A stretch of 64,000 bases of DNA, from positions 1,013,505 to 1,077,504 of the forward strand of contig NZ_LMSH01000002.1 in the NCBI RefSeq assembly GCF_001428365.1, in the 5' to 3' direction. This document shows positions 55,802 to 63,390 of this stretch, piece after piece (within the stretch, counting starts at the first letter, position 1; the number at the start of each line of letters is the position of its first letter). Source of the stretch: Arthrobacter sp. Soil763 (GTDB lineage: Bacteria; Actinomycetota; Actinomycetes; Actinomycetales; Micrococcaceae). A program made the translations under genes and the position numbers. The notes below the pieces were generated by a model that was not told the origin of the DNA, did not search any database, and saw only the letters and a list, made by a program, of their open reading frames with translations.

Positions 55802-56131
55802 TCAGTCCTCATCAAGTACGGCGCTCAGGCGGACCCGGCGCTTCGGTGCCTCTTCCGTCGGGACCGTGCCCACGATGCCGGCGGTGTTGTCCGGGACCTC
55901 GAACACGATCAGGGGCTCGCCGACATTGATCCTGTCGCCGGGCCCGCCGTGGATACGCACTACCTTACCTGCCTGCGGGCTGGGCAATTCCACCGCCGAT
56001 TTGGTGGTTTCGACCTCCACGAGCGGCTGGTTGCGCTCCACCTGGTCGCCGGGAGCGACGAGCCATTCGAGCACGGTCGCCTCGATCAGGCCCTCGCCAA
56101 GGTCGGGCAGCGGGAAGGAAAGTTCAGCCAC
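55802..56131 (-). CDS. Free-standing lipoyl-domain protein (split E2)
   Basis: The 109-residue protein is essentially one lipoyl domain (about 1-78). It starts VAELSFPLPDLGEGLIEATV, and the lipoylation Lys43 lies in VEVETTKSAVELPSP; a short tail ends APKRRVRLSAVLDED. The peripheral-subunit-binding and acyltransferase domains of an ordinary E2 (about 400-500 residues, HxxxDG motif) are absent. No remnant follows in any frame; an alpha/beta hydrolase comes next. GTG 56131 overlaps the E1 beta stop by 8 bp. Confidence 0.88.
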   Translation of the reverse strand: MAELSFPLPDLGEGLIEATVLEWLVAPGDQVERNQPLVEVETTKSAVELPSPQAGKVVRIHGGPGDRINVGEPLIVFEVPDNTAGIVGTVPTEEAPKRRVRLSAVLDED

Positions 56132-57164
56132 GTTTGTACTCCAATACTCGCTGGATGCCGAAGAGGATCCGGTCAATGTTCGGGATGTATTCGTCCTCAA
56201 GGTCACCCGAGGGATACGGGACGTCGAAGCCGGTAACACGCTCCACCGGCGCCTTGAGCGTGCTGAAGCAGGCCTGGGTGATCAGCTGCGCCACCTCGGC
56301 GCCCAGTCCGGAGGTCAGCGGGGCCTCATGGACGACGACGGCGCGGCGCGTCTTGCGCACGGAGGCGGCCAGGGACGCGGCGTCGATCGGCTTGAGCCAG
56401 CGCAGGTCCAGGACCTCGATCTCGATCCCGTCCTCGGCGGCGAGCTCGGCCACCTGCAGGCACCGGGCCACCATGGCGCCCCACGCCACGAGCGTCAGAT
56501 GCCGGCCCTCGCGCATGACCTTGGCCCCGGTCGGGGCGCCGCCGCCGGCGTCGGCGCTGTCCGTATCGACCTCGCCCTTTTGCCAGTAGCGGGACTTCGG
56601 TTCCATGAAGATCACGGGATCCGGCCGGGTGGCCGCGTACTTGAGCAGGTGGTACGCCTCGTGCGGGTTTGACGGCGAAACCACCTTCAGCCCCGGGACG
56701 TGGGCGAAGAGCGCCTCGAGGCTTTCGCCGTGGTGTTCGGGGGCACGGATGCCGCCGAAGCTGGGCACGCGCAGGGTGATCGGCATCGGCAGGGTGCCGC
56801 GGCTGCGGTAGTTCATCCGGGCGATCTGGCAGACGATCTGGTTGACCGCCGGGTAGGCGAAGCCGTCGAACTGGACCTCGGGGATGGGGTGGAACCCGGC
56901 CATGGCCAGGCCCACGGACATGCCCAGGATGCCGGACTCCGCCAGCGGGGTGTCGAAGACCCGCTGCGTGCCGTGCTTGGCCTGCAGCCCGTCCGTGATC
57001 CGGAAGACCCCGCCGAGCCGGCCGCAGTCCTCGCCGAAGATGACGGTTTTCGGGTTCTCCGCGAGGACCTCGTCCAGGGCCCGGTTGAGGGCCTGCTGCA
57101 TGGACATCACGGTGGCCGCGGCCTCGGTCCCGGGGGTGCCGCTTTCCAGGATTGAGTTAGACAT
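56124..57164 (-). CDS. 2-oxoacid dehydrogenase E1 subunit beta
   Basis: This 346-residue transketolase-like subunit has IFGEDCGRLGGVFRITDGL, RVFDTPLAESGILGMSVGLAM, PEVQFDGFAYPAVNQIV and RWLKPID. It pairs with E1 alpha to bind thiamine diphosphate and decarboxylate a 2-oxoacid. Sequence style is that of branched-chain, acetoin or pyruvate E1 from Gram-positive bacteria. ATG 57164 overlaps the E1 alpha stop by 8 bp. Confidence 0.93.
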   Translation of the reverse strand: MSNSILESGTPGTEAAATVMSMQQALNRALDEVLAENPKTVIFGEDCGRLGGVFRITDGLQAKHGTQRVFDTPLAESGILGMSVGLAMAGFHPIPEVQFDGFAYPAVNQIVCQIARMNYRSRGTLPMPITLRVPSFGGIRAPEHHGESLEALFAHVPGLKVVSPSNPHEAYHLLKYAATRPDPVIFMEPKSRYWQKGEVDTDSADAGGGAPTGAKVMREGRHLTLVAWGAMVARCLQVAELAAEDGIEIEVLDLRWLKPIDAASLAASVRKTRRAVVVHEAPLTSGLGAEVAQLITQACFSTLKAPVERVTGFDVPYPSGDLEDEYIPNIDRILFGIQRVLEYKRG

Positions 57165-58206
57165 GTTCGGACTCCTCGCGCCAGTGGGCGGCCTGGGCCT
57201 GCAGGGCCGGGGTGGTCTCCTGGAAGACCAGGTCAAACATTTCGGCGCCGGGCCGGGGACCGAGGGCCTGGATGCCGGTGCGGATCTGTTCCTCCTCGGC
57301 CTTGGCGGCGACAAGGGCCTCGGCGAAGAAGGCCTCGTCGGCGATGCCGTCCGCCAGCAACCGCTGCCGCAGCCGTTCCAGCGGGTCGACGCCGGCGCCG
57401 TCGCGCTCCTCGTCCAGCGAGCGGTATCGGCCGGGATCGTCCGAGGTCGAGTGCGGGCCGCGGCGGTAGGTCATGGCCTCGATCAGCACGGGTCCGTGCC
57501 CGGCGCGGGCGTGGGCAAAGGCGCGGCGGGTGGCGTCGACGACGGCGACGACGTCGTCGCCGTCCACCTGCAGCGCCGGCATGCCGTAGCCGGCCGCGCG
57601 GGCGGCGACCGAACCGCCGGCCACCTGGCGTTCGGTGGGGACCGAGATGGCCCAGCCGTTGTTCTGGACGAAGAAGACCACGGGGGCCTTCATCACGGCG
57701 GCGAAGTTCATCGCCTCGTGCACGTCGCCCTGGGAGGAGGCGCCGTCGCCGAAGTACGTCAGGGCGACTCCGAGCTTGCCGTCGGCGGGGCCGGCCAGGG
57801 TCTGGCCGTGCGCCCAGCCGACGGCGTGCAGTACGGAGCCGCCGACGACGGCCTGGATCGGGGCGAGCCGGGACGCCGCCGGGTCGTAGAGCCCGCCGTG
57901 CCAGGTGGCCTTGTGGGTGGACATGTAGCCGACCATGTCCACGCCCATGGTCCGGGCGACGCCCATCTCGCGGTAGGTGGGGAAGACGAAGTCGCGGGTG
58001 GTGTCCACGGCGTAGCCGCTTCCGACCTGCGCCGCTTCCTGGCCCAGCTCCGGGGCGTACCCGGGGATGATGCCCTGACGCTGCCAGGCAATGGCGGAGG
58101 TGTCCAGGTGCCGCACGGCAACCATCAGGGAGTACAGCCGGCGGAGCTCGGCGGCGCTGAGCGGCCCGGCGTCCCCGCCGGAGGCCGCAAGGGGAAGTGT
58201 GTCCAT
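57157..58206 (-). CDS. 2-oxoacid dehydrogenase E1 subunit alpha
   Basis: The 349-residue protein is a thiamine-diphosphate enzyme with GDGASSQGDVHEAMNFAAV...FFVQNN (ThDP fold) and the branched-chain-type loop RGPHSTSDDPGRYRS. RQGIIPGYAPELGQEAAQVG matches branched-chain 2-oxoacid and related E1 alpha chains. ATG 58206 is chosen because a promoter ends exactly there; an ATG at 58242 lies in the -35 box. Head gene of a four-gene operon lacking E3. Substrate (branched-chain acid, pyruvate or acetoin) cannot be fixed from sequence. Confidence 0.92.
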   Translation of the reverse strand: MDTLPLAASGGDAGPLSAAELRRLYSLMVAVRHLDTSAIAWQRQGIIPGYAPELGQEAAQVGSGYAVDTTRDFVFPTYREMGVARTMGVDMVGYMSTHKATWHGGLYDPAASRLAPIQAVVGGSVLHAVGWAHGQTLAGPADGKLGVALTYFGDGASSQGDVHEAMNFAAVMKAPVVFFVQNNGWAISVPTERQVAGGSVAARAAGYGMPALQVDGDDVVAVVDATRRAFAHARAGHGPVLIEAMTYRRGPHSTSDDPGRYRSLDEERDGAGVDPLERLRQRLLADGIADEAFFAEALVAAKAEEEQIRTGIQALGPRPGAEMFDLVFQETTPALQAQAAHWREESEHV

Positions 58207-58210
58207 GGCT

Positions 58211-58242
58211 GTGACCCTAGTCACGGTTTGCATGGTGGGCAA
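58211..58242 (-). promoter_or_regulatory. Promoter and palindromic operator of the dehydrogenase operon
   Basis: On the minus strand TTGCCC (58237-58242) is 17 nt from TAGGGT (58214-58219), which ends 7 nt before ATG 58206, so the mRNA should be leaderless. The -10 lies inside a perfect palindrome GTGACCCTAGTCAC (58211-58224: 5-bp arms, 4-nt centre), a likely repressor site. Confidence 0.65.
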
Positions 58243-58397
58243 TCAGTTCACGGGCCGCTGGCCATTCTGCTTAAAGCTGCCCGCCGGGCCGGGGTCGGCC
58301 GTGGCAATTTGTACACCCCTGAACTGCCTGCCTGTCCCGTCTGCCCCCGCCCGCCGCCGCCGTCCTCGGTTGCCCGCTGGGGCCGTCGCGGGGATCT

Positions 58398-59588
58398 TCA
58401 CCGGGAAGCAAGCCGGACGCGGGCCGCCTGCCGGACAAGGTGGTCGCGTTCGGCGACGTTCGTTGCCCGGCGGGCAGCTTCGGCGTAGGCCGCGGCCGCG
58501 GCGGAGAAATCACCGCCCAGCTCATATAGATGGGCCAGCACGGCATGCCAGCGGTGCAGGTGGCCGAGCCCGTCCTCCAGGAGGTAGGCCTCACGCAGCC
58601 CCGCCCGGGCGCCCCGGACGTGGCCTACGGCCACCGCGCGCCCGAGTGCCGCGCCCGGGTTGCGCTGTGCACCGTCGTCGGTGAGTGCGAGGAGGTCGTC
58701 GTACCAGGCGAGGATCTGCGGCCAGTCGGTCTCTGCGGCGGTCGCCGCATCATCGTGCAGCGCGGCGATGGCGGCCTCGATCTGGTATCTGCCGTGGCGT
58801 TCTGCAGCCAGCGCCGACTGCAGGACGCGGACGCCTTCGGCAATCTCTCGTTTGTCCCACAGTCCGCGGTCCTGCCGCTCGAGGGTGATGATCCGGCCCT
58901 CGGGATCAAACCGGGCCGGGATCCGGGCGTGGTTGAGGAGCATGAGGGCCAGCAGCCCGCGCGCCTCCGGTTCTTCAGTCACGAGGGTGAGCTGGCGGGC
59001 GAGCCGGATGGCTTCTTTTGCCAGGTCGAGGCGGCCGGCGTGGCCGCAGGTGTAGACGAGGTAGAGCACATGGAGGACCACACCGAGGTCGCCTGGCCGG
59101 TCAAAGCGCTGCCCGCGCAGGGCGCGCCTGGCGCGGCTGATCCGTTGCGCCATCGTCGTCTCCGGAACGAAGAAGGCGTCGGCGATCTCGCGGGTCGTGA
59201 GGCCGCAGACAGCGCGGAGGGTCAGGGCCACCTGGGAGGCAGGCGTAAGGCCGGGGTGGCAGCAACAGAAGAGTAGAAAGAGCGTGTCATCGCCCTCCTC
59301 TGGCAGCGTGGACGCCGGCTCCCCGCCGGCGGACGCTTCCCGCCGGTGACGGGCTGCCTCGCTGCGGCGGAAATCGATCAGGCGCCGGGTGGCAACCGTG
59401 GTCAGCCAGGCGTGCGGTTCGCGCGGCGGGTGTTCGGGCCACACCCGCAGCGCTTCCAGCAGCGCCTCCTGGACCGCGTCCTCGGCCGCGTCGAAGTCCT
59501 CTCCCCGCCGCACCAGGCCCGCGAGCACCCGCCGGACGAGGGCGCGCAGGGCACCCTCGTCCAGCGCCCCTATCGGATCGATGGCCAC
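58398..59588 (-). CDS. ECF42-type RNA polymerase sigma factor (SigJ-like, with C-terminal helical extension)
   Basis: The 396-residue protein has sigma region 2 (about 20-85: DFDAAEDAVQEALLEAL, PHAWLTTVATRRLIDFRR) and region 4 (about 120-175: LTLRAVCGLTTREIADAFFVPETTMAQRISRA). A roughly 210-residue helical TPR-like C-terminal part follows. The extension and the adjacent YciI/DGPF gene define the ECF42 group. No anti-sigma factor is seen, as usual for this group. GTG start 6 nt after the YciI stop. Confidence 0.9.
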   Translation of the reverse strand: MAIDPIGALDEGALRALVRRVLAGLVRRGEDFDAAEDAVQEALLEALRVWPEHPPREPHAWLTTVATRRLIDFRRSEAARHRREASAGGEPASTLPEEGDDTLFLLFCCCHPGLTPASQVALTLRAVCGLTTREIADAFFVPETTMAQRISRARRALRGQRFDRPGDLGVVLHVLYLVYTCGHAGRLDLAKEAIRLARQLTLVTEEPEARGLLALMLLNHARIPARFDPEGRIITLERQDRGLWDKREIAEGVRVLQSALAAERHGRYQIEAAIAALHDDAATAAETDWPQILAWYDDLLALTDDGAQRNPGAALGRAVAVGHVRGARAGLREAYLLEDGLGHLHRWHAVLAHLYELGGDFSAAAAAYAEAARRATNVAERDHLVRQAARVRLASR

Positions 59589-59594
59589 GCCCGG

Positions 59595-60005
59595 TCAGTC
59601 GTTCGAGGGTGCCCCGGACATGACCTCACGGATGTCGATCCACTCGTATAGGGGCTCGCCGCCCGGACCAGGCTCGGAGGAGACGAAGGCGGCGAGTTCG
59701 ACCGCGCGCTCGTAGGAGTCCACGTCGATCATGTACCAGCCGGCGACCAGGTCGCTGGTTTCAGGAAGCGGGCCGTCGGTAGTGACGGGCGCGGCGTCCG
59801 GGCCCCCGTAACGAACCCAGGTGCGCTCCGGGGTGAGCGCCTGGGCGTCGACGTACTCGCCGTTCTCCTCGAGCACCTCGCTGACGTGCCGGAGGAAGGC
59901 CATGTGCGCCTCCACGTCCTCCGGCGCCCACCGGTCCATCGGAGGCACGCTGCGGTGCGGTTCCGGACCGCCGCGGTAATGCTTGAGGAGCAGATACTTC
60001 GGCAT
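59595..60005 (-). CDS. YciI/DGPF-domain protein, ECF42 partner
   Basis: The 136-residue ferredoxin-like alpha+beta protein starts MPKYLLLKHYRGGP, with the family signature ETSDLVAGWYMIDVDSYERAVELAAF. DGPF proteins are the standard genomic neighbours and targets of ECF42 sigma factors; their biochemical role is unknown. ATG 60005 has GGAG 7-8 nt upstream. A lone protein of this type would be uninformative, but the operon with the sigma factor is diagnostic. Confidence 0.88.
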   Translation of the reverse strand: MPKYLLLKHYRGGPEPHRSVPPMDRWAPEDVEAHMAFLRHVSEVLEENGEYVDAQALTPERTWVRYGGPDAAPVTTDGPLPETSDLVAGWYMIDVDSYERAVELAAFVSSEPGPGGEPLYEWIDIREVMSGAPSND

Positions 60006-60075
60006 GGTGATCTCCAATCCTGGGGCCGCGCCTATCGCGGCCGATCACATGGTGAGCGGAGCGGGGAGGCGCTTC

Positions 60076-60091
60076 TCGACATCGATCGACA
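60076..60091 (-). promoter_or_regulatory. Tandem TGTCGA hexamers upstream of the ECF42 operon
   Basis: On the minus strand TGTCGA occurs at 60086-60091 and 60076-60081, start to start 10 bp apart. TGTCGA is the -35 sequence I recall for ECF42 autoregulated promoters. No matching CG(A/T)C -10 was found at the right distance, so this remains tentative. Confidence 0.3.
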
Positions 60092-60161
60092 ATCTAGCGT
60101 CAATAAGATGCTTCAGGGGAGTCCCGGCCAAGGTCCGCCGGCCGGACCTGGTTGCCGCCGG

Positions 60162-61541
60162 TCAGTTTGTGCCGCGGCGTGCCTTGACTAAACGTGTGCC
60201 GAGCCAGCTCGCGGCGGCCATGGCGGCAATCAGCGCCAGGGTGCTGAAGAGCTGCTTGCTGCTGTCCGGGCTGCTGAAGCCGACGGCGAAGATGAGTGCC
60301 AGCAGCACCAGGCCGAAGATGGTGATGGCCGGGAAGCCCCTCATCCGCAGCGGCAGCGCGGTGCCGTCGCGGTCCGCGCGGCGCCGCAGGATGAGCTGGG
60401 ACACCAGGGCCGAGCCCCAGACCACCAGGCAGGTCGATCCCACCAGCTGGAAAAGCGCGGGCAGGATCCGCTCAGGGAACAACAGCTCCAGCACGGCGGC
60501 GAGGAACCCGAACGCCACCGAGATGCTGACCGCCGCCACGGGCACGCGGGCCTTGTTCAGCCGGGACAGGAAGGCCGGGGCCTCGCCACGCTGGGACAGC
60601 GAATAGGCCATCCGGGAGGCGCCGTAGAGGTTGGCGTTCAGCGCCGAGAGCAGGGCGACGACGGCGACCAGGGTGATCGCGGCGCCGGCGCCGGGGATGC
60701 GGGCCAGGTCCAGGACGCCGGCGAAGGGGGACTTGAGCGCGTCCGAGGTCGAGGGCAGCACGGCGGCGATGACGAAAACCGAGCCGATGTAGAAGACCAG
60801 GATCCGCCAGACCACGGTGCGGATCGCATGGCCCACGCTGCGCTCGGGGTCCTCGGTCTCGGCCGCGGCGACGCTGACGATCTCGGTGCCGCCGAAGGCG
60901 AAGATCACCACGAAGAGGGCCGTGGCGACGCCGCCCAGGCCCGCCGGGGCGAAGTCGGAGGTGAGGTTGGCCAGTCCCGGGCTCGGTACCTCCGGCAGCC
61001 AGCCCAGCAGCAGGGCGGTCCCGATCGCGAGGAACAGCAGGATGGCCACCACCTTGAGGATGGCGAACCAGAATTCGAATTCGCCGAAGTTCCGCACGCC
61101 GGCGAGGTTGATGGCGGTGAAGACCGCCATGAAGACCAGCGACAGGGCCCAGACGGGCACCACCGGCCAGATGGTGAAAAGCAGCCCGGCCGCCCCCAGC
61201 GCCTCGGCGGCGATGACCACTACCAGCTGCAGCCACCAGAGCCAGCCCACCGTGGCGCCGGCGGTCTTGCCCAGTGCCTTTTCGGCGTAGACGGAAAACG
61301 CGCCGCTGGTGGGATTGGCCGCGGCCATCTCGCCGAGCGCCCACATGACGATGATGATCAGGGTGCCGGCAACCAGGTAGGAGACCAGGACGGCGGGACC
61401 GGCGGCCTGGATCCCGGCCCCCGATCCGAGGAACAGGCCCGCGCCGATGGCGCTGCCGAGTCCCATCATGGTGAGCTGGCGGGGCTTCATGTTGTGGCCG
61501 AGGTGCAGGGACGGGTGCTCCGCGGCGGACTTCGTTGTCAT
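60162..61541 (-). CDS. APC-family amino acid permease
   Basis: The 459-residue protein has twelve helices. The first helix motif GLGSAIGAGLFLGSGAGIQ, then LGEMAAANPTSGAFSVYAEKALG and the helix 6 region FGGTEIVSVAAAETEDPERS fit the GABA/aromatic/proline permease group (AAT family). ATG 61541 has AGAAGG upstream. It is divergent from an AsnC-type regulator, its likely controller. Substrate not defined. Confidence 0.9.
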   Translation of the reverse strand: MTTKSAAEHPSLHLGHNMKPRQLTMMGLGSAIGAGLFLGSGAGIQAAGPAVLVSYLVAGTLIIIVMWALGEMAAANPTSGAFSVYAEKALGKTAGATVGWLWWLQLVVVIAAEALGAAGLLFTIWPVVPVWALSLVFMAVFTAINLAGVRNFGEFEFWFAILKVVAILLFLAIGTALLLGWLPEVPSPGLANLTSDFAPAGLGGVATALFVVIFAFGGTEIVSVAAAETEDPERSVGHAIRTVVWRILVFYIGSVFVIAAVLPSTSDALKSPFAGVLDLARIPGAGAAITLVAVVALLSALNANLYGASRMAYSLSQRGEAPAFLSRLNKARVPVAAVSISVAFGFLAAVLELLFPERILPALFQLVGSTCLVVWGSALVSQLILRRRADRDGTALPLRMRGFPAITIFGLVLLALIFAVGFSSPDSSKQLFSTLALIAAMAAASWLGTRLVKARRGTN

Positions 61542-61713
61542 GCTGGCGAACCTTCTTGTGGTGGGGTGGCGTCCTTTTGGGACCATTCGAATTTACCGCC
61601 CCCGGAGGCCCTCTCCGTGCGGGCGGCGTGAGAACATGGGGGCAAGTTGTTCCCCTTCCGGCGCGAATCACGGCGATTTGTGCGGCCGGATCCCCGCAGG
61701 CAAGGAAACCGGC
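61542..61713. promoter_or_regulatory. Permease-asnC divergent intergenic region
   Basis: The 172 bp contain the palindrome ATTCGAAT (61585-61592) and, on the minus strand, TAAATT (61590-61595), a possible -10 for the permease. An AsnC/Lrp site overlapping the permease promoter is plausible but not distinctive. Confidence 0.35.
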
Positions 61714-62187
61714 GTGAACGTTGACCCGCTCGATGCAAAGATTGTCCGATTCTTCACGGACTTCCCCCGGGCGTCTGTCCTGGAGGCGTCGCGGGTGCTG
61801 AAGGTCGCCCGAGCCACGGTGCAGTCGCGGCTGGACCGGATGCAGGACAGTGGGGTAATCGCTTCCTGGGTGCCGCAGCCGGACCCGGCGCGCTTCGGCT
61901 ACCCGGTGGTGGCCTTCTGCTCCCTGACCATCAACCAGGACCTGGGCCACGACGCCGTCGTCGAGGCCCTGGCCAAAATCCCGGAACTGATCGAGATCCA
62001 TACCGTCTCCGGCAGTTCGGACCTCATGGCCCGCATCGCCGCCCGTTCCAACCCGGACCTGCAGCGGGTGCTGGATGCGATGATCGCCACCCGGACGGTG
62101 CTGCGCTCCTCCTCGGTGATCGTGCTCAACACCCACTTCGAGGGCCGGACCCTGCCCCTGCTGGAAGCCGCCGCGCAGGGCCAGTAA
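61714..62187 (+). CDS. Lrp/AsnC-family transcriptional regulator
   Basis: The 157-residue regulator has an N-terminal helix-turn-helix (about 5-55: LDAKIVRFFTDFPRASVLEASRVLKVARATVQSRLDRMQ). The RAM ligand-binding domain (about 70-150) includes IPELIEIHTVSGSSDLMARIAARS. The GTG start has AAGGAAA 5-10 nt upstream. It probably senses an amino acid and controls the divergent permease. Confidence 0.92.
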   Translation: MNVDPLDAKIVRFFTDFPRASVLEASRVLKVARATVQSRLDRMQDSGVIASWVPQPDPARFGYPVVAFCSLTINQDLGHDAVVEALAKIPELIEIHTVSGSSDLMARIAARSNPDLQRVLDAMIATRTVLRSSSVIVLNTHFEGRTLPLLEAAAQGQ

Positions 62188-62268
62188 CCCCGACGCACGC
62201 CGGCCTCGAGGTGCCGCGGCAGCCCGTCGCGGCGGGCATTCTCTTTTGCGCCCGGGTTTCGGACTGGC

Positions 62269-62326
62269 GCGGCGCTTTCGGACGGGCGCACCCCGGGCCC
62301 GGGGTGCGCCCGTCCGAAACCGCCGC
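62269..62326. repeat. Large perfect palindrome after asnC
   Basis: Positions 62276-62297 and 62298-62319 are exact reverse complements (22-bp arms, no spacer). Seven further bases on each side pair except the innermost, giving 29-bp arms. The arm start TTTCGGACGGGCGC also appears as a direct near-copy (TTTCGGACTGGCGC, 62257-62270). The 402-bp gap 62188-62589 holds no convincing gene. The element may end asnC transcription, but lacks a T-tract and has no natural loop. Confidence 0.85.
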
Positions 62327-62547
62327 GGAAATCCAGAACCCCCGCGGAATTCCGTAATGCGGCGGGATGCCTGGTCCGTAGACCACCCGCCCACGGTCGC
62401 GGCCGTGAGCCCCGGGGGCGCCGCACGGCGGCCGGAGCGGAAGTCGTAGACCTGCAAGTTTTGCTCGCGGGCATGGCGGCGCGTGCCCGTTGTGCCGCCC
62501 GTGGGCACGGTGGCGGCAGGGCCCCTGAGCAGCTCAGCCGCAATATT

Positions 62548-62602
62548 TTGCACCCCGCGGACGCGGACGTATCATTAGTTCTAGTCAAAGTGACTATAAC
62601 TA
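62548..62602 (+). promoter_or_regulatory. nrtR promoter and NrtR-type operator
   Basis: TTGCAC (62548-62553) and TATCAT (62570-62575) are 16 nt apart. Overlapping the start codon is a 27-bp palindrome (62576-62602): TAGTT, one base, TAGTCA, AAG, TGACTA, one base, AACTA. All 11 paired positions match. The site would block both initiation and early elongation when bound by the Nudix-family repressor encoded here. TATAAC (62595-62600) inside it is a second -10-like sequence. Confidence 0.7.
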
Positions 62603-63390
62603 GTCCGGCGGTAGGGCCGGACCCGTCCGGCCGGTCCCCGCAGGAACGGTTCGGGCCCCTGAAAGCGGGGTCGATCACCGTCTACACCTCTCCAGCCAAC
62701 GTCTCGGAGCGCCGCCTGGCGCCGCCGTCGCTGGCCATCTCCACTGTGATCTTCGCGTTGCGCCCCTCCGAACGCTCCGGCCGGCCCACGCTCTGGATCC
62801 CGCTGGTACGCCGCATCCGGGAACCCTTCAAGGACATGTGGGCGCTCCCCGGCGGTCCGCTCAGCCACGACGAGTCGCTGCAGGATGCGGCGTCCCGGAA
62901 CCTGCGCGACACCACCGGGCTCACCCCGCGGTACCTCGAACAGCTGTACGCCTTCGGCGGCCTGCACCGTTCGCCCAGCCAGCGGGTGGTCTCGATTGTC
63001 TACTGGGCGCTGGTCCAGCCCACCGAGGCCGCGCTCGCCGACGAGTCCGAAAACGTCCGCTGGTTCCGGGCCGACGGCCTCGGCGACCTCGCCTTCGACC
63101 ACAACACGATCGTCGAGTACGCGCTCTGGCGGCTGCGCAACAAGCTCGCCTACGGCTCGATCGCCTACCACCTGCTCGGCGAGTACTTCACCCTCGCCCA
63201 GGTCCGGGAGGTCTACGAGGCGGTCCTGGACCGCGAACTGGACCCGGCCAACTTCCGCCGGCAGATCAAGGCCGCCCCGGAAATCGAAGAAACCGACGAA
63301 TACCTCCAGGGCGGCAAGCACCGCCCGCCCCGCCTCTACCGCTTCACCGGCCGCCCCGGCCTCGACCCAGACAACAGGAGCACCTCATGA
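62590..63390 (+). CDS. nrtR: NrtR-type Nudix transcriptional repressor of NAD biosynthesis
   Basis: The 266-residue protein has a Nudix fold (about 48-180). Its Nudix box GGPLSHDESLQDAASRNLRD has lost the catalytic REUxEE glutamates, as in NrtR repressors that bind but do not cleave ADP-ribose. A C-terminal winged helix (about 185-255: FTLAQVREVYEAVLDRELDPANFRRQI) binds DNA. GTG 62590 is the only sensible start and lies in the operator. It overlaps nadA by 4 bp, so repressor and target form one operon. Confidence 0.9.
   Translation: MTITSPAVGPDPSGRSPQERFGPLKAGSITVYTSPANVSERRLAPPSLAISTVIFALRPSERSGRPTLWIPLVRRIREPFKDMWALPGGPLSHDESLQDAASRNLRDTTGLTPRYLEQLYAFGGLHRSPSQRVVSIVYWALVQPTEAALADESENVRWFRADGLGDLAFDHNTIVEYALWRLRNKLAYGSIAYHLLGEYFTLAQVREVYEAVLDRELDPANFRRQIKAAPEIEETDEYLQGGKHRPPRLYRFTGRPGLDPDNRSTS

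Noticed and set aside
60472..62553. 693-codon open frame on the minus strand
   Set aside because: It runs in another frame through the permease gene and across the asnC region and palindrome. Low-complexity Arg/Gly/Pro translation marks it as a shadow.
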